This document shows positions 9,397-18,765 of a stretch of 64,000 nucleotides of DNA, piece by piece (position 1 is the first letter of the stretch; the number at the start of each line of letters is the position of its first letter). The position numbers and the translations under genes are program-made. The notes under the pieces are model-generated. The model made no database searches. It was not told the origin of the DNA and saw only the letters and a program-made list of their open reading frames with translations. The DNA comes from Guyparkeria sp. WRN-7 (GTDB lineage: Bacteria; Pseudomonadota; Gammaproteobacteria; Halothiobacillales; Halothiobacillaceae). The stretch covers positions 124,001 through 188,000 of the forward strand of contig NZ_LRFH01000016.1 in NCBI RefSeq assembly GCF_001641825.1, in the 5' to 3' direction.

Positions 9397-10236
9397 TTAC
9401 TGGAAGAACGCGCTGACTGCCGAGTCGAGGGTATCGCGCATGTCCGGGTCGTCGGTGATCGGACGGACCAGGGTCATGGAGCAGGCGGCGCGCGGGTCGA
9501 TGCCCTTGGCGATCAGGCTGCCTGCGTAGACCAGCAGACGGGTGGAGACACCCTCGTCGAGGCCGTGGCCCTTGAGGTTGCGCGCCCGCTGGGCGATCTC
9601 GACCAGCTTGCCGGCGATGTCGCGGTCGACGCCCGTCTCGTGGGCGAGGATCTCGGTCTCGGTGTCCGGGTCCGGGTAGTCGAAGTCGAGCGCGCCGAAA
9701 CGCTGCTTGGTTGACTGCTTCAGATCCTTCATCAGGTTCTGGTAGCCCGGGTTGTAGGAGATGACGATCTGGAAATCCGGGTGCGCCTCGACGAGCTCGC
9801 CCTTCTTCTCCAGCGGCAGGACCCGACGGTGGTCGGTCAGCGGGTGGATGACGACCGTGGTGTCCTGGCGGGCCTCGACCACCTCGTCGAGGTAGCAGAT
9901 CGCGCCCATGCGGGCGGCGGTGGTCAGCGGGCCGTCCTGCCAGCGGGTGCCGTCCTTGTCGAGCAGGTAGCGGCCGACCAGATCGGAGGCGGTCATGTCC
10001 TCGTTACAGGCCACGCTGATCAGCGGGCGCTGCAGCTTCCAGGCCATGTACTCGATGAAGCGGGTCTTGCCCGAGCCGGTGGGGCCCTTGAGCATCATCG
10101 GCATGCGGGCCTTGTAGGCGGCCTCGTAGAGGTCGACCTCGTCGTGGACCGGGCGGTAGTAGGGCTCGGTCTGGATGCGGTACTGGTCCGCGTCCGTGCT
10201 GCTGGTCCCTTGCTGGGGGCTTTGATCAAACAACAT
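9397..10236 (-). CDS. cbbQ: CbbQ, AAA+ Rubisco activase subunit
   Basis: A 279-residue MoxR-type AAA+ ATPase that forms hexamers and, with CbbO, removes inhibitory sugar phosphates from form I Rubisco. Walker A GPTGSGKT is at residues 51-58 and Walker B ICYLDEVV at 113-120; sensor and arginine-finger regions follow ([18 protein letters not shown]). The length matches CbbQ/NorQ proteins, and linkage to cbbO and carboxysome genes selects CbbQ over NorQ/NirQ. It is the last gene of the operon, 63 bp after the CPII gene, and is followed by a terminator. ATG 10236 begins [10 protein letters not shown]. Confidence 0.95.
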   Translation of the reverse strand: MLFDQSPQQGTSSTDADQYRIQTEPYYRPVHDEVDLYEAAYKARMPMMLKGPTGSGKTRFIEYMAWKLQRPLISVACNEDMTASDLVGRYLLDKDGTRWQDGPLTTAARMGAICYLDEVVEARQDTTVVIHPLTDHRRVLPLEKKGELVEAHPDFQIVISYNPGYQNLMKDLKQSTKQRFGALDFDYPDPDTETEILAHETGVDRDIAGKLVEIAQRARNLKGHGLDEGVSTRLLVYAGSLIAKGIDPRAACSMTLVRPITDDPDMRDTLDSAVSAFFQ

Positions 10237-10299
10237 GTTTGCGCTCTCGAATCGGTGTTTGGTGTCGGTGGCGACGTCTGGGTCGCAATGCTACCGCGA

Positions 10300-10626
10300 T
10301 CAGCCCTTGAACTTAACCAGGCGGCTGACCTGAATGTCGGAGACGAAGACCACGCCGCTGTGCTTGTCGAAGAACGGGGCGAAGCCCTCGAGCAACGGCT
10401 CGACCAGTTCTTCCGGGACGGCGGCGATGATCATGATCAGCACCTCGTCCTCGTTGAACATCAGGTGGCCTTCGTGGAAGCCCTGGCTGCCCTTGCCGGA
10501 AAGGTTGCCCACGATGGTGTAGCCCTTCACGTCGGCACGGTCGAGGAGGTCGGTGGCGAATTCCTGGTGCTCGCCCTCGATGATGATCTCGAGCTTCTTC
10601 AGCGGGTTGAGTTTGAGATTGCTCAT
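10300..10626 (-). CDS. carboxysome-associated PII-like protein (CPII type)
   Basis: A 108-residue protein with the ferredoxin-like fold pattern of PII signalling proteins (KKLEIIIEGEHQEFATDLLDRADVKGYTIV, GEVL-type core strand EVLIMIIAAVP). It lacks the T-loop uridylylation Tyr context of GlnB. Its place beside dabA and cbbQ matches CPII, a carboxysome-locus PII protein reported to bind bicarbonate and adenine nucleotides. The likely role is to tune DAB transport to inorganic carbon or energy status; that target is inference from context. Its ATG overlaps the dabA stop by four bases (ATGA), implying translational coupling. Confidence 0.88.
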   Translation of the reverse strand: MSNLKLNPLKKLEIIIEGEHQEFATDLLDRADVKGYTIVGNLSGKGSQGFHEGHLMFNEDEVLIMIIAAVPEELVEPLLEGFAPFFDKHSGVVFVSDIQVSRLVKFKG

Positions 10627-13600
10627 GCAGGGCTCTCCTCTGCGTCAATGGATTCCAGTTGCTTGGCCCGCTGGGGCGCCGGCCCCAGGTCGTGCCAGTC
10701 GCCGCGGTCGAAGAAGTGCATGTGGCCGGTCTCGGGGTCGGCGACCACCACGTTGACCCAGCCGTTGACGATCAGGCTCAGCGCCTTGGGCACGCGGCCG
10801 GCGGCGGCCAGCACGTGCGGGACCGGCGCCTCGACGATCACCAGCAGGCGCAGCGGCTCGTGGTACGGGCGGCCGTCCTTGAGCACCGTCTGCGAGGGCA
10901 GGCCGGTACGGATGTCCGACAGGTTGCCGGTCATCACGCCGAAGCGGCCGGCGACGTTGTGGTACGCCTTGGAGCCACTGCCGAAGCCCTCGTTGTCGAC
11001 GGCGGAGAAGTAGTGCTCGAGGTTGATCCACTCGCCGATGATCAACGGACCGGAGAGGATGGTGTCGAGCAGGCGGCCTTTCGGGTCGAGCTTGTAGTCG
11101 TACGACAGCAGGAAGCTGCGCCCGTCGAGGTCCATGTCCTCGGTCAGGTGCCGGCCACCGACGACCACCGCTGCGTTGCGCGCCAGGCCCCACTCGGGGC
11201 GTACCTGGGTCCAGTCGCTGGTGTTGCGCTGGATGTGGCGGAAGGCCGTGGTGGTGTCGAGGTTGGGGTCGACGTTCTCCTCGAGCGTCGGCAGGCGCTC
11301 GGCGGCGCACAGGCGGCTGGCCGCGCGCAGGCCGTTGCGCAGGCGCTCCATGTAGACCAGGTGGCTGGTCGGCAGCAGGTCGAGGTCGTGCAGGGCGATC
11401 TCGTCGGAGGTGGTGTTGTGCTGCGCCGGGACGAACCAGGTGTCATCCGGGATGTGGATGCCCTGTTCGGCCAGGCGACGGCGTACCTCGGACTTGTTGG
11501 CCATCTGCGCGAGTACCCGTGCGGAGACCAGCCCGTGGCCGCCGCCGCAGGCGCCGCAGTCGAGCGCCGACTCGTAGGGGTTGTTGTCCGACTTGCTGGC
11601 GTGACCGGCGAGGATGACGAAGCGGGAGAAGTTCTCGTTCATCCCCATCATCCGCAGCGCCTGGCCGACGAAGTACACCTGCTCGTCGGTGGAAAAGCCG
11701 ATCTTGCCCAGCCGCTCCATCTGCATGGAGACGAACGACGGGTTGATGCGGTACTCGTCGCGCAGGGTCTCGATGAACTCGGCCTCGGCGGCGGGGCTCA
11801 GGGCGAACTGGCGGGCGAACTCGGAGGTGCCCTCGCGGTTGCCCATCGCGATCTCGCGCAACTCGCGGATCATCGAGTCGGTGATCGCGTCGCGGTCGAT
11901 GCCGAGCTGCTGACCGATGGCCTGCACGATCGTCACCCGCTGGAGCGAGCGGACGATCGAGTCGGCCTGCTCGCGCGAGAGCTTGTCGATCAAGAGACGG
12001 GTCGAGGCGTCCTTGGGCTCGATCCGGTTGCGCCAGCGGTCGTAGACGCGCGGCGCGACGGTCTTGCCGATCATGTCGAAGCCGAACAGCAGGCCGATCG
12101 CCTCGACGGTGAAGTACGGCGAGAGCACCGAGCTCTTCACGTCGTGCAGGACGTGGCTGGCCGAGGAGTAGAAGTCGGTCTCGATTTCCGTCGCGCCGGT
12201 CGGCACCTCGAGCACCACGTTCTTGGGCGTGATCTGCACCGGGCAGAGATCCAGCTCGGTGCCCTTGCCCAGTCCGATGAAGCTGACCGGGACACCGAAG
12301 AAGCCGGCGATGCCGAAGGTCTGGTAGTCGCCGACGTGCTCGAGCTGGCGACGGATGCGCTCGGAGCGCACGTCGATGCAGAACAGTGCCTGCGCGAAGG
12401 GACGCTTCTCGCGCTTGCGCGGCGGCAGCAGCTTGATCTCGTTGAGGAGCGACTTGCGGTAGACCGCTTCCATGGCGCGCAGCCACATCATGCCCTCGCC
12501 ATCCTCGAACTCGTCCAGCAGGGTAAGCAAGGCGTCGATCTGGTCCACGTCGAGGGCCTTGAGCGCCTCGGTCTGCCCGGCCGTCTCGGCCAGCGCCAGC
12601 AGGCGTTCGCTCTGTCGGCGCGCCTCGGCGCTGCGCTCGTCGTGCAGGTACTCGGGCAGCAGACGGTTGATGTGGCCGGGGTGGCGGTGCGCCAGAGCGT
12701 CGTCGACGCGGTGGGCCCACTCCGGCTGGACCGTGCCGCCGTGGTAGGCCTGGCGCAGGTAGCACTCGGCGGTGTGCTGCTCGAGGTAGGTCGCCAGTTC
12801 CGGGTAGGTGGCGGGCAGCCGCTTGCGACGGGCGTGCTCGCGGATCAGCGCCAGGCCCAGCACCAGCCGGATGGCCAGGAAGTCGATCAGGTCGGCCGGG
12901 TAGGTCTGCGACCAGTGGTAGCGACTGGCTGTCGAGCGCCAGCGGATGAAGCCGGCCCAGCCATGCAGGCGGGTCAGTTCGCGGGTGATCAGGCCGTCCC
13001 AGTGCGACTCCTCGATGCCCAGCTCACCGAGCACGTACGCGATAACGCCCTCGGCGGAGGCGTCCTGCGCGAGGATCTTCTTGATGTGCAGGCCGCGCAG
13101 GAACAGGCGCAGGTTGCGCTTGGCCAGCGCGCTCCAGGCGGTGAAGAAGCCGTGTTCGCGCCCAGGCATCTGCAGGGTCGACTGGCCTTCGTCAAAGAAG
13201 TCCAGGCAGCTCTTGATCACCAGCTCGTCGAGCGTCGTGCCGATCTCGGTACCGAACAGCAGGTCGATCGACTCGTACAGCGGTCGCTCGGGCGGGAACT
13301 GCCGCGCGAGGCGCTCCTGGAGTGCGTCGATGTCGGCGGTCGTCTCGCCGCAGGGGGTCGTCTCGCCGTCGATCGCGCACTTGATGTCGTCGGCATCCGC
13401 CAGGTCGAGCCGCTCGCCGACGGTCTCCGGCGTGCGGCACAGCAGCGTCTGCAGCAGGCCGTGGAGATCGAGCTCACCGATGGCATCGCGCTCGGCCAGG
13501 AAGCGCTGGATGTCGTCACCGAGGGTGGCGTCGTCGACCTTGCCCTCGGCGTGGTAGCGCTGGTAGTCGGTGCGCGGCAGGAACGCGCGGCCGTGGAAGA

Positions 13601-13766
13601 GCTGCTCGCCCTGGCGCACACCCTGCTCGAACGGCAGGTGCTCGAGACCGTGCAGCGGGTTGTGGTGGATGAAGGTCCGCATCGGCCAGAAGAACGGGAT
13701 CGGTTCGGCGGCCATGTGGACCATGGAACGGATTTTCAGGCGGCGGCCCAGCGTGAGTCGACTCAT
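10623..13766 (-). CDS. dabA: DabA, inorganic carbon accumulation complex subunit (DUF2309)
   Basis: A 1047-residue UPF0753/DUF2309 protein, the carbonic anhydrase-like partner of DabB in the DAB pump, which concentrates bicarbonate in the cytosol. The beta-CA-like zinc site is visible: Cys463 and Asp465 in CIDVRSE, His722 in LAGHASKSDN, and Cys737 in LDCGACGG. The His-to-Cys distance of 15 equals that reported for H. neapolitanus DabA2, while the protein is longer, as in the carboxysome-linked DabA1. It is peripheral on the inner face of the membrane. An unnamed membrane gene lies 4 bp upstream and the CPII gene overlaps its end. ATG 13766 is kept; ATG 13721 is a later option. Confidence 0.95.
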   Translation of the reverse strand: MSRLTLGRRLKIRSMVHMAAEPIPFFWPMRTFIHHNPLHGLEHLPFEQGVRQGEQLFHGRAFLPRTDYQRYHAEGKVDDATLGDDIQRFLAERDAIGELDLHGLLQTLLCRTPETVGERLDLADADDIKCAIDGETTPCGETTADIDALQERLARQFPPERPLYESIDLLFGTEIGTTLDELVIKSCLDFFDEGQSTLQMPGREHGFFTAWSALAKRNLRLFLRGLHIKKILAQDASAEGVIAYVLGELGIEESHWDGLITRELTRLHGWAGFIRWRSTASRYHWSQTYPADLIDFLAIRLVLGLALIREHARRKRLPATYPELATYLEQHTAECYLRQAYHGGTVQPEWAHRVDDALAHRHPGHINRLLPEYLHDERSAEARRQSERLLALAETAGQTEALKALDVDQIDALLTLLDEFEDGEGMMWLRAMEAVYRKSLLNEIKLLPPRKREKRPFAQALFCIDVRSERIRRQLEHVGDYQTFGIAGFFGVPVSFIGLGKGTELDLCPVQITPKNVVLEVPTGATEIETDFYSSASHVLHDVKSSVLSPYFTVEAIGLLFGFDMIGKTVAPRVYDRWRNRIEPKDASTRLLIDKLSREQADSIVRSLQRVTIVQAIGQQLGIDRDAITDSMIRELREIAMGNREGTSEFARQFALSPAAEAEFIETLRDEYRINPSFVSMQMERLGKIGFSTDEQVYFVGQALRMMGMNENFSRFVILAGHASKSDNNPYESALDCGACGGGHGLVSARVLAQMANKSEVRRRLAEQGIHIPDDTWFVPAQHNTTSDEIALHDLDLLPTSHLVYMERLRNGLRAASRLCAAERLPTLEENVDPNLDTTTAFRHIQRNTSDWTQVRPEWGLARNAAVVVGGRHLTEDMDLDGRSFLLSYDYKLDPKGRLLDTILSGPLIIGEWINLEHYFSAVDNEGFGSGSKAYHNVAGRFGVMTGNLSDIRTGLPSQTVLKDGRPYHEPLRLLVIVEAPVPHVLAAAGRVPKALSLIVNGWVNVVVADPETGHMHFFDRGDWHDLGPAPQRAKQLESIDAEESPA

Positions 13767-13770
13767 GGCT

Positions 13771-14517
13771 TCAGGCTCCTGTCCAGATCAGGTTCATCAA
13801 GACCGCGGCGACGATCACGACCGCGAAGCCCCAGGCGTGGAGGGGCTGGAGGTCGGCGACGTTCTTGCCGCTGCGCGGGCCGAAGACCGTGTTGCGCAGC
13901 AGCCGGGTGCCGGCCCAGCTCCATAACAGCCAGGTGAGCAGGGCCATGACGACCGGCGCGAGCTCGCTGTGGAGCAGCAGGCCCACCATGGCGAAAAAGC
14001 CGGGGGAAATCGGCAGCGCCATGGCGGCGAGCAGAGACACCGCGATCAGCCCGGCCAGGCGGGGCATGTCGCGCGCCATGCCGGTCACCAGGCCGGCGTA
14101 GGCGGCGCCCAGGCGGCTTTCCAGCAGGGCGGTCACCGCCACCAGCAGGGCCGGGGCGACGGCAAAGCCGAGCACGAAGGCATGCAGGTCGATGGCCCGG
14201 CCGCTGTCGGCGGCCATCACCCAGGTCAGGGCGAAGGCGGAGGTGGCCAGCATGGCGGACCACTGGCCGAGCTCGCGGACCGTCAGCAGGCGCCAGGCGT
14301 AGAAGGCGGCGGTGAGCAGCCCCCACCAGAGGAAGGCGCTGCCCGTCAGCGGCGCGCCGGCGGCCAGCAACAGCAGCACGCCGATCTGCGGCCAGACCAG
14401 GATCACCAGGATGCGGATGACCGGATGAGTGAACCGCGCCAGCACCCAGTTGAAGACCATGCTCAGCGGGAACAGCGGCAGGAAGAACCCTGCCAGCAAC
14501 AGCAACAGCGTGTTCAT
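13771..14517 (-). CDS. unnamed multi-pass membrane protein between dabB and dabA
   Basis: A 248-residue, very hydrophobic protein with about seven to eight predicted membrane helices and almost no soluble domain. The segment LPISPGFFAMVGLL recalls proton-pumping NADH dehydrogenase antiporter subunits, the family of DabB next door, but no proton-channel lysine/glutamate set stands out. It sits 1 bp from dabB and 4 bp from dabA, so all three are translated from one message, and the same gene position is occupied in the Halothiobacillus carboxysome locus. It may be an accessory membrane subunit or assembly factor of DAB; this is inference. Start ATG 14517. Confidence 0.8.
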   Translation of the reverse strand: MNTLLLLLAGFFLPLFPLSMVFNWVLARFTHPVIRILVILVWPQIGVLLLLAAGAPLTGSAFLWWGLLTAAFYAWRLLTVRELGQWSAMLATSAFALTWVMAADSGRAIDLHAFVLGFAVAPALLVAVTALLESRLGAAYAGLVTGMARDMPRLAGLIAVSLLAAMALPISPGFFAMVGLLLHSELAPVVMALLTWLLWSWAGTRLLRNTVFGPRSGKNVADLQPLHAWGFAVVIVAAVLMNLIWTGA

Positions 14518-14518
14518 A

Positions 14519-16201
14519 TCAGCGCCACCTCATCCAGACATTGATGCGCTTGGAGCCTTCGAGCAGGGACTGGCTCAGACGCGTGTACAGATCGGCGATG
14601 TACAGCTCGCGCGAGATCAGCGAGTAGAGCGTCAGTCGCAGCTCGGTGAAGCGGTTGCCGAACAGCGACTCCTCGCGGCTGGCGAGGTAGCTGCCGATCC
14701 AGCCGACCAGCACGATCAGCCCCAGCAGGATCACCAGGCCGTCAAAGGTCACGGCGTCGAGACCGGCGGCGTGATACAGCGCCTCGCGGAAGGCCGCATC
14801 CGGGTAGAGGAAGGTCTCGAAGGTGTGGCCGATGATGCTGTAGCCGATCACGATCAGGGCGAACGACAGGAGGATCATCAGCATCATGCGCACCGGGTTG
14901 GTGGCATCGAGGCGATGCGTGGCGAACAGCACCTGCACGCCGGTGATCCAGCCGAAGAACAGCAGCACGATCGCGCCCTGTTTCTGGAAGAAGTCGGGGG
15001 AGACCGCCCAGTGCGCCAGCAGCAGGATGGCGAGCGGCACGATCAGGGTGACCAGCCCGATGGCCATCCAGGGCAGGCGCGTGGCCTTGCCGGTCTTGCG
15101 GTCGACCAGGAAGGTGTACAGCGGGTTCTGCGGCACGTCGTCGTGACGGCGCGCGTCACCGATCAGGTCACCCGAGCTGAGGAACATGGTCGCCTTGAAC
15201 ATGCCGTGGGCGATCAGGTGGAACACGGCCAGCGAGAAGGCGCCCACGCCGCACTCCATGATCATGAAGCCCATCTGGCCCATGGTGGAGTAGCCCAGCG
15301 ACTTCTTGATGTCGTTCTGGGTGAGCATCAGCACCGAACCGATCACGGCCGTCAGCAGGCCGACCACGAACAGCAGGTGCAGCACGCCGTCGGCATTGAC
15401 GAACGCCGGGGCGAAGCGGTTGATGATGATGCCGCCGGCATTGACGATGCCCGCGTGCATCAGCGCCGACACCGGCGTCGGGCCGTCCATGGTGTAGGGC
15501 AGCCAGGTGTGCAGCGGGAACTGGGCGGACTTGGCGAAGGCCGAGATCGCGATCAGTCCGGCGGCTGTGATGGCCGCCGGCATGCCGAAGACCTCGGCCT
15601 CCGGGTCGGCCATCAGGCGGTCGAACAGCGTCGGGAAGTCGAGTGCGCCGTAGGCCTGGAACAGCACCACGGCCGCCAGGACCATCGGCAGGTCGCCGAT
15701 GCGGTAGGTGAGGAAGGTCCAGAAGGCGTAGCGCTCGCCCGGCCGCGACTCGGTGTTCTGGCCGAGCAGGAAGTACATCATCACGCTGACCAGGTGCCAG
15801 GCAATAAGCAGGGTGATCAGGTCACCTGCGGTGACGAACAGCAGGATCGCCGCCGTCATCAGGTCCAGCAGCATGAAGAAGCGCGCGTAGCCGGGTTCCT
15901 CGGCCATGTAGCGCACGGAGTAGATGTGGACGATCAGGCTGAAGCCCGCGACCACCAGCGCCATGATCGCGCTCAACGGGTCGAGGTAGACGCTGCCCCA
16001 GCTCGCGCCGATGCCCATCCAGCTCGGGCCCTGGTCGCTCGCGATGTAGACCACGATCTGCCAGAGGGCGACGAGGAAGGTCACCACCCCCATGCCCACG
16101 CTCAACTGGGCGACCCGCTTGCCGAGCCTGCCGGCGAGCAGATGCACCAGCAGGGCGGATAGCACCGGCAATAACGGGATCAGCCATTGCAGTTTGACCA
16201 T
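14519..16201 (-). CDS. dabB: DabB, NuoL-like cation-coupled membrane subunit of DAB
   Basis: A 560-residue polytopic protein of the proton-conducting NADH dehydrogenase subunit 5/antiporter family, about 13 helices. It provides the cation gradient coupling for DabA-driven CO2 hydration and bicarbonate trapping. Family segments seen: WLPYTMDGPTPVSALMHAG, QNDIKKSLGYSTMGQMGFM, and a C-terminal helix-linker end (RELYIADLYTRL). Linkage to dabA identifies it as DabB rather than NuoL or MrpA. It begins at ATG 16201, 139 bp after cbbO, the largest intergenic gap between cbbO and cbbQ. Confidence 0.93.
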   Translation of the reverse strand: MVKLQWLIPLLPVLSALLVHLLAGRLGKRVAQLSVGMGVVTFLVALWQIVVYIASDQGPSWMGIGASWGSVYLDPLSAIMALVVAGFSLIVHIYSVRYMAEEPGYARFFMLLDLMTAAILLFVTAGDLITLLIAWHLVSVMMYFLLGQNTESRPGERYAFWTFLTYRIGDLPMVLAAVVLFQAYGALDFPTLFDRLMADPEAEVFGMPAAITAAGLIAISAFAKSAQFPLHTWLPYTMDGPTPVSALMHAGIVNAGGIIINRFAPAFVNADGVLHLLFVVGLLTAVIGSVLMLTQNDIKKSLGYSTMGQMGFMIMECGVGAFSLAVFHLIAHGMFKATMFLSSGDLIGDARRHDDVPQNPLYTFLVDRKTGKATRLPWMAIGLVTLIVPLAILLLAHWAVSPDFFQKQGAIVLLFFGWITGVQVLFATHRLDATNPVRMMLMILLSFALIVIGYSIIGHTFETFLYPDAAFREALYHAAGLDAVTFDGLVILLGLIVLVGWIGSYLASREESLFGNRFTELRLTLYSLISRELYIADLYTRLSQSLLEGSKRINVWMRWR

Positions 16202-16304
16202 GTCCTTACTCCATCTTTCGCTGGCCGGTGCCAGCTCGCTGCAAAAAAATCTCGTTGTCGCTTGTCGGCCGGTTACTCGACCGTCGTGCTAGGTATTAAC
16301 GGCG

Positions 16305-16325
16305 CGCCCCGGCAGTAACGGGGCG
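16305..16325 (-). terminator. hairpin between cbbO and dabB
   Basis: A perfect 7-bp GC stem (CGCCCCG / CGGGGCG) with a seven-base loop starts 15 bp past the cbbO stop. No T run follows, so it is more likely an attenuator or mRNA-stabilising hairpin than a full terminator. Confidence 0.4.
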
Positions 16326-16340
16326 GTGTTCCCGACCGCG

Positions 16341-18692
16341 TCAGCGCGTCATCGACAGGTACAGCGCCGGGAGCTTCTCCGGCAGCCGCGAGACGTGATC
16401 CAGCACCATGTAGTTCTTCGGGCCGAACACGCGCGAGACGTAGTCGTCGGCGTGCGGATCGAGCGTCACGCAGAAGGTTTCCACGCCCTGGCGATGCAGT
16501 TCCTCGACCGCCTTCTTGGTGTCGTGGCGCAGGTACTGCGGATCGCGAACGTCGTTGTCCGAGGGCTCGCCGTCGGAGAGCAGCAGCACCAGCTTGCGCT
16601 GGCTGGGCCGACGGCTCATCACCGAGCCGGCATGGCGCAGGGCCGCACCCATGCGGGTCGACAGCTGGCCGGTCATGCCGGCCAGGCGCGCCTTGGCCTT
16701 GTCGCCGTAGGGCTCGCCGAAGTCCTTGAAGCGGTAGTACTCGACGTCGTGACGGCCGTTGGAGTCGAAGCCGTGGATGGCGAACGGATCGCCCACGCGG
16801 TGGATGGCGTCGGCCAGCAGGGTGGCGGCCTCGCGGGAGAGGTCGAGCACCGTGGTCTCCTCGTCACCGCGGCCGATGATGTCGTTGGTCGACTCGGACA
16901 GGTCGATCAGGAGCATCACCGACAGGTCGCGCACCTGCAGGCGGGTGCGGATGTTGATGCGCGGGTCGGGCGTCTCGCCCATGCGCATGTCGATCATCGC
17001 GTTGACCGCGGCGTTGATGTCGATCTGGTCGCCGTCCTCGACCTTCTTTTCGCGGACCACGCCCTGCGGCTGGATGCCCTCGATCAGGTACTTCAGGCGA
17101 CGGACCAGCGGCTTGTGGCGGTCGAGGATCGCGTCGATCGACTCGGGGTCGCCGTCGACGGGGCGCTTCTCGTTGATCGTGGTCCAGTACGGCCGCTCGA
17201 GCTGGGTCATGTAGTCCCACTCGGCGTAGTGCACCGGCGAGAGCGTGCGGTCCTCGGCGAAGATGTCCGAGTACTTGCGGCCGTGATTGTCGTAGAGCTC
17301 GGTGCCCAGCACCCAGACCTCGTCGGCGTCCTCGGCAGAGATGTACTCGACGTCGAGCTCGTTGAGCATCTCCATCAGCGAGACGTAGCGGCGCTTGTCG
17401 TCGGTGTCGCCCTCGCGCTGGATCTCCATCGCCGACTCGGGCTTCTCGAACAGGAAGCGGTTGTCGTCGCGGTAGGGGACGCTCGGCACGTCCTGGCTGG
17501 GACTGAAGGAGAGGCCCAGTGCCTCGACCCGCTCGGCCAGCGCCAGCCCGGCGCTACGGACGCGCTCGTAGTCCTCGAGGTCTTCCTGGATGGTCATCAC
17601 GGCCTCGCGGGCCTCGACGACCAGCGGGTGGTCGTCGGCGTACCCGGGGTCGAGCAGGGCGAGTGCGATGCGATCGAGCAGCGGGCCGACGCGCTCGGGG
17701 TCGGTCTCCTCGTGGCGATTGACGGCAATCCGCGCGATGCGAGTCCACAGCGGCGCCAGGCCGGGGAAATCCGCACCGGCCAGGGCCTCGACGCGCGCAT
17801 CCTCCATCAGGCCGATGAAGGTCTGCTGGAGCTTGGAAGCATCCTCGGATTCCGTGTCGAAGGCCGAGTAGATCATGTGCGCGGCGGCGTGGGCGGCCGA
17901 GGCGCGGTAGAGGTTCACGCCGTCGACCATCGACTCGTCACGATCGACGTAGTCGTCGAAGGCGTCGGGCAGGTTGATGAACGGCCCCTCGATGAACGGT
18001 CGGTAGCCCTCGCGGCTCTCGAAGTCGCCGGAGGTGGGACGCAGCAGGAAGTTGCGTGCCCACAGCGCCCGCAGGTACATCACCAGGCGGCGCTGGACGT
18101 CGACGAACAGCGTGCCGCGACGCTCCTTCTGCAGCACGGCCTCGGCATCGGGGCTGGCAAGGCTGAAGTAGGCCTCCAGCGCGTCGAAGTCGTTGCGGTG
18201 GGCATTGATGCCCCAGGTGGCCCAGCGACGCAGGCCACCGAGCGTCAGCACCTCGAGCAGGTGGTCGAGCTGCGTGAGCATCGGGCGCAGGGCGCGCGGC
18301 GCCTGTGCCAGGATGAAGTTGACCAGCGACAGGTACTGATGGAACAGCGAGGCCTCGCCCAGCCGGTTCGCCGCCACCGGGGCGGTGGAGAACAGCAGGG
18401 AGAGGACCGCGGCACTGGTCTTGGAGAACATCTTGATCGCCATCGAGAGCAGCTCGAAGGCGGTATCGGTGCCCAGTTCCCTTGCCACTTGCGGGGTCGC
18501 CTCGATATAGGCGAGCACCAGCTCTTCACCACGACCCAGCGACTGCAGGCTGATCGCCCCGTCGAGATAGGCTTCGAGTGCGCGCGGCGAGAATACCCGC
18601 GAGGCATCCACCCAGTGGATCTCGAGGATCTCGCGCGCGTTCTCACCCAGCTCGTCCAGGCGTTCCTGGTCTTCTAGCCGTGCACTGCTCAT
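16341..18692 (-). CDS. cbbO: CbbO, von Willebrand A domain Rubisco activase adaptor
   Basis: A 783-residue protein: a long helical N-terminal region and a C-terminal von Willebrand factor A domain. The MIDAS metal site DLSES is at Asp597, Ser599 and Ser601, with the later motif LLLSDGEPSDND. CbbO links the CbbQ hexamer to Rubisco and is required for inhibitor removal; in Halothiobacillus the pair is associated with carboxysomes. The length is normal for the family. ATG 18692 begins MSSARLEDQERLDELG. mcdB lies 73 bp upstream and dabB 139 bp downstream. Confidence 0.95.
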   Translation of the reverse strand: MSSARLEDQERLDELGENAREILEIHWVDASRVFSPRALEAYLDGAISLQSLGRGEELVLAYIEATPQVARELGTDTAFELLSMAIKMFSKTSAAVLSLLFSTAPVAANRLGEASLFHQYLSLVNFILAQAPRALRPMLTQLDHLLEVLTLGGLRRWATWGINAHRNDFDALEAYFSLASPDAEAVLQKERRGTLFVDVQRRLVMYLRALWARNFLLRPTSGDFESREGYRPFIEGPFINLPDAFDDYVDRDESMVDGVNLYRASAAHAAAHMIYSAFDTESEDASKLQQTFIGLMEDARVEALAGADFPGLAPLWTRIARIAVNRHEETDPERVGPLLDRIALALLDPGYADDHPLVVEAREAVMTIQEDLEDYERVRSAGLALAERVEALGLSFSPSQDVPSVPYRDDNRFLFEKPESAMEIQREGDTDDKRRYVSLMEMLNELDVEYISAEDADEVWVLGTELYDNHGRKYSDIFAEDRTLSPVHYAEWDYMTQLERPYWTTINEKRPVDGDPESIDAILDRHKPLVRRLKYLIEGIQPQGVVREKKVEDGDQIDINAAVNAMIDMRMGETPDPRINIRTRLQVRDLSVMLLIDLSESTNDIIGRGDEETTVLDLSREAATLLADAIHRVGDPFAIHGFDSNGRHDVEYYRFKDFGEPYGDKAKARLAGMTGQLSTRMGAALRHAGSVMSRRPSQRKLVLLLSDGEPSDNDVRDPQYLRHDTKKAVEELHRQGVETFCVTLDPHADDYVSRVFGPKNYMVLDHVSRLPEKLPALYLSMTR

Positions 18693-18765
18693 GGCGTTGG
18701 TCGCTGTTCTGCGGGTGACAAGGGAAACGGGAAGGGCCGGCGGGGGACCGGCCCGGGGAGACGAA

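Noticed and set aside
10659-13937. A 1092-codon open frame on the plus strand
   Set aside because: Antisense of dabA, whose zinc-site residues and family match are clear.
16326-18677. A 783-codon plus-strand frame the same length as cbbO
   Set aside because: Exact mirror of cbbO; composition is an arginine/valine/glutamine-rich shadow with no recognisable domain.
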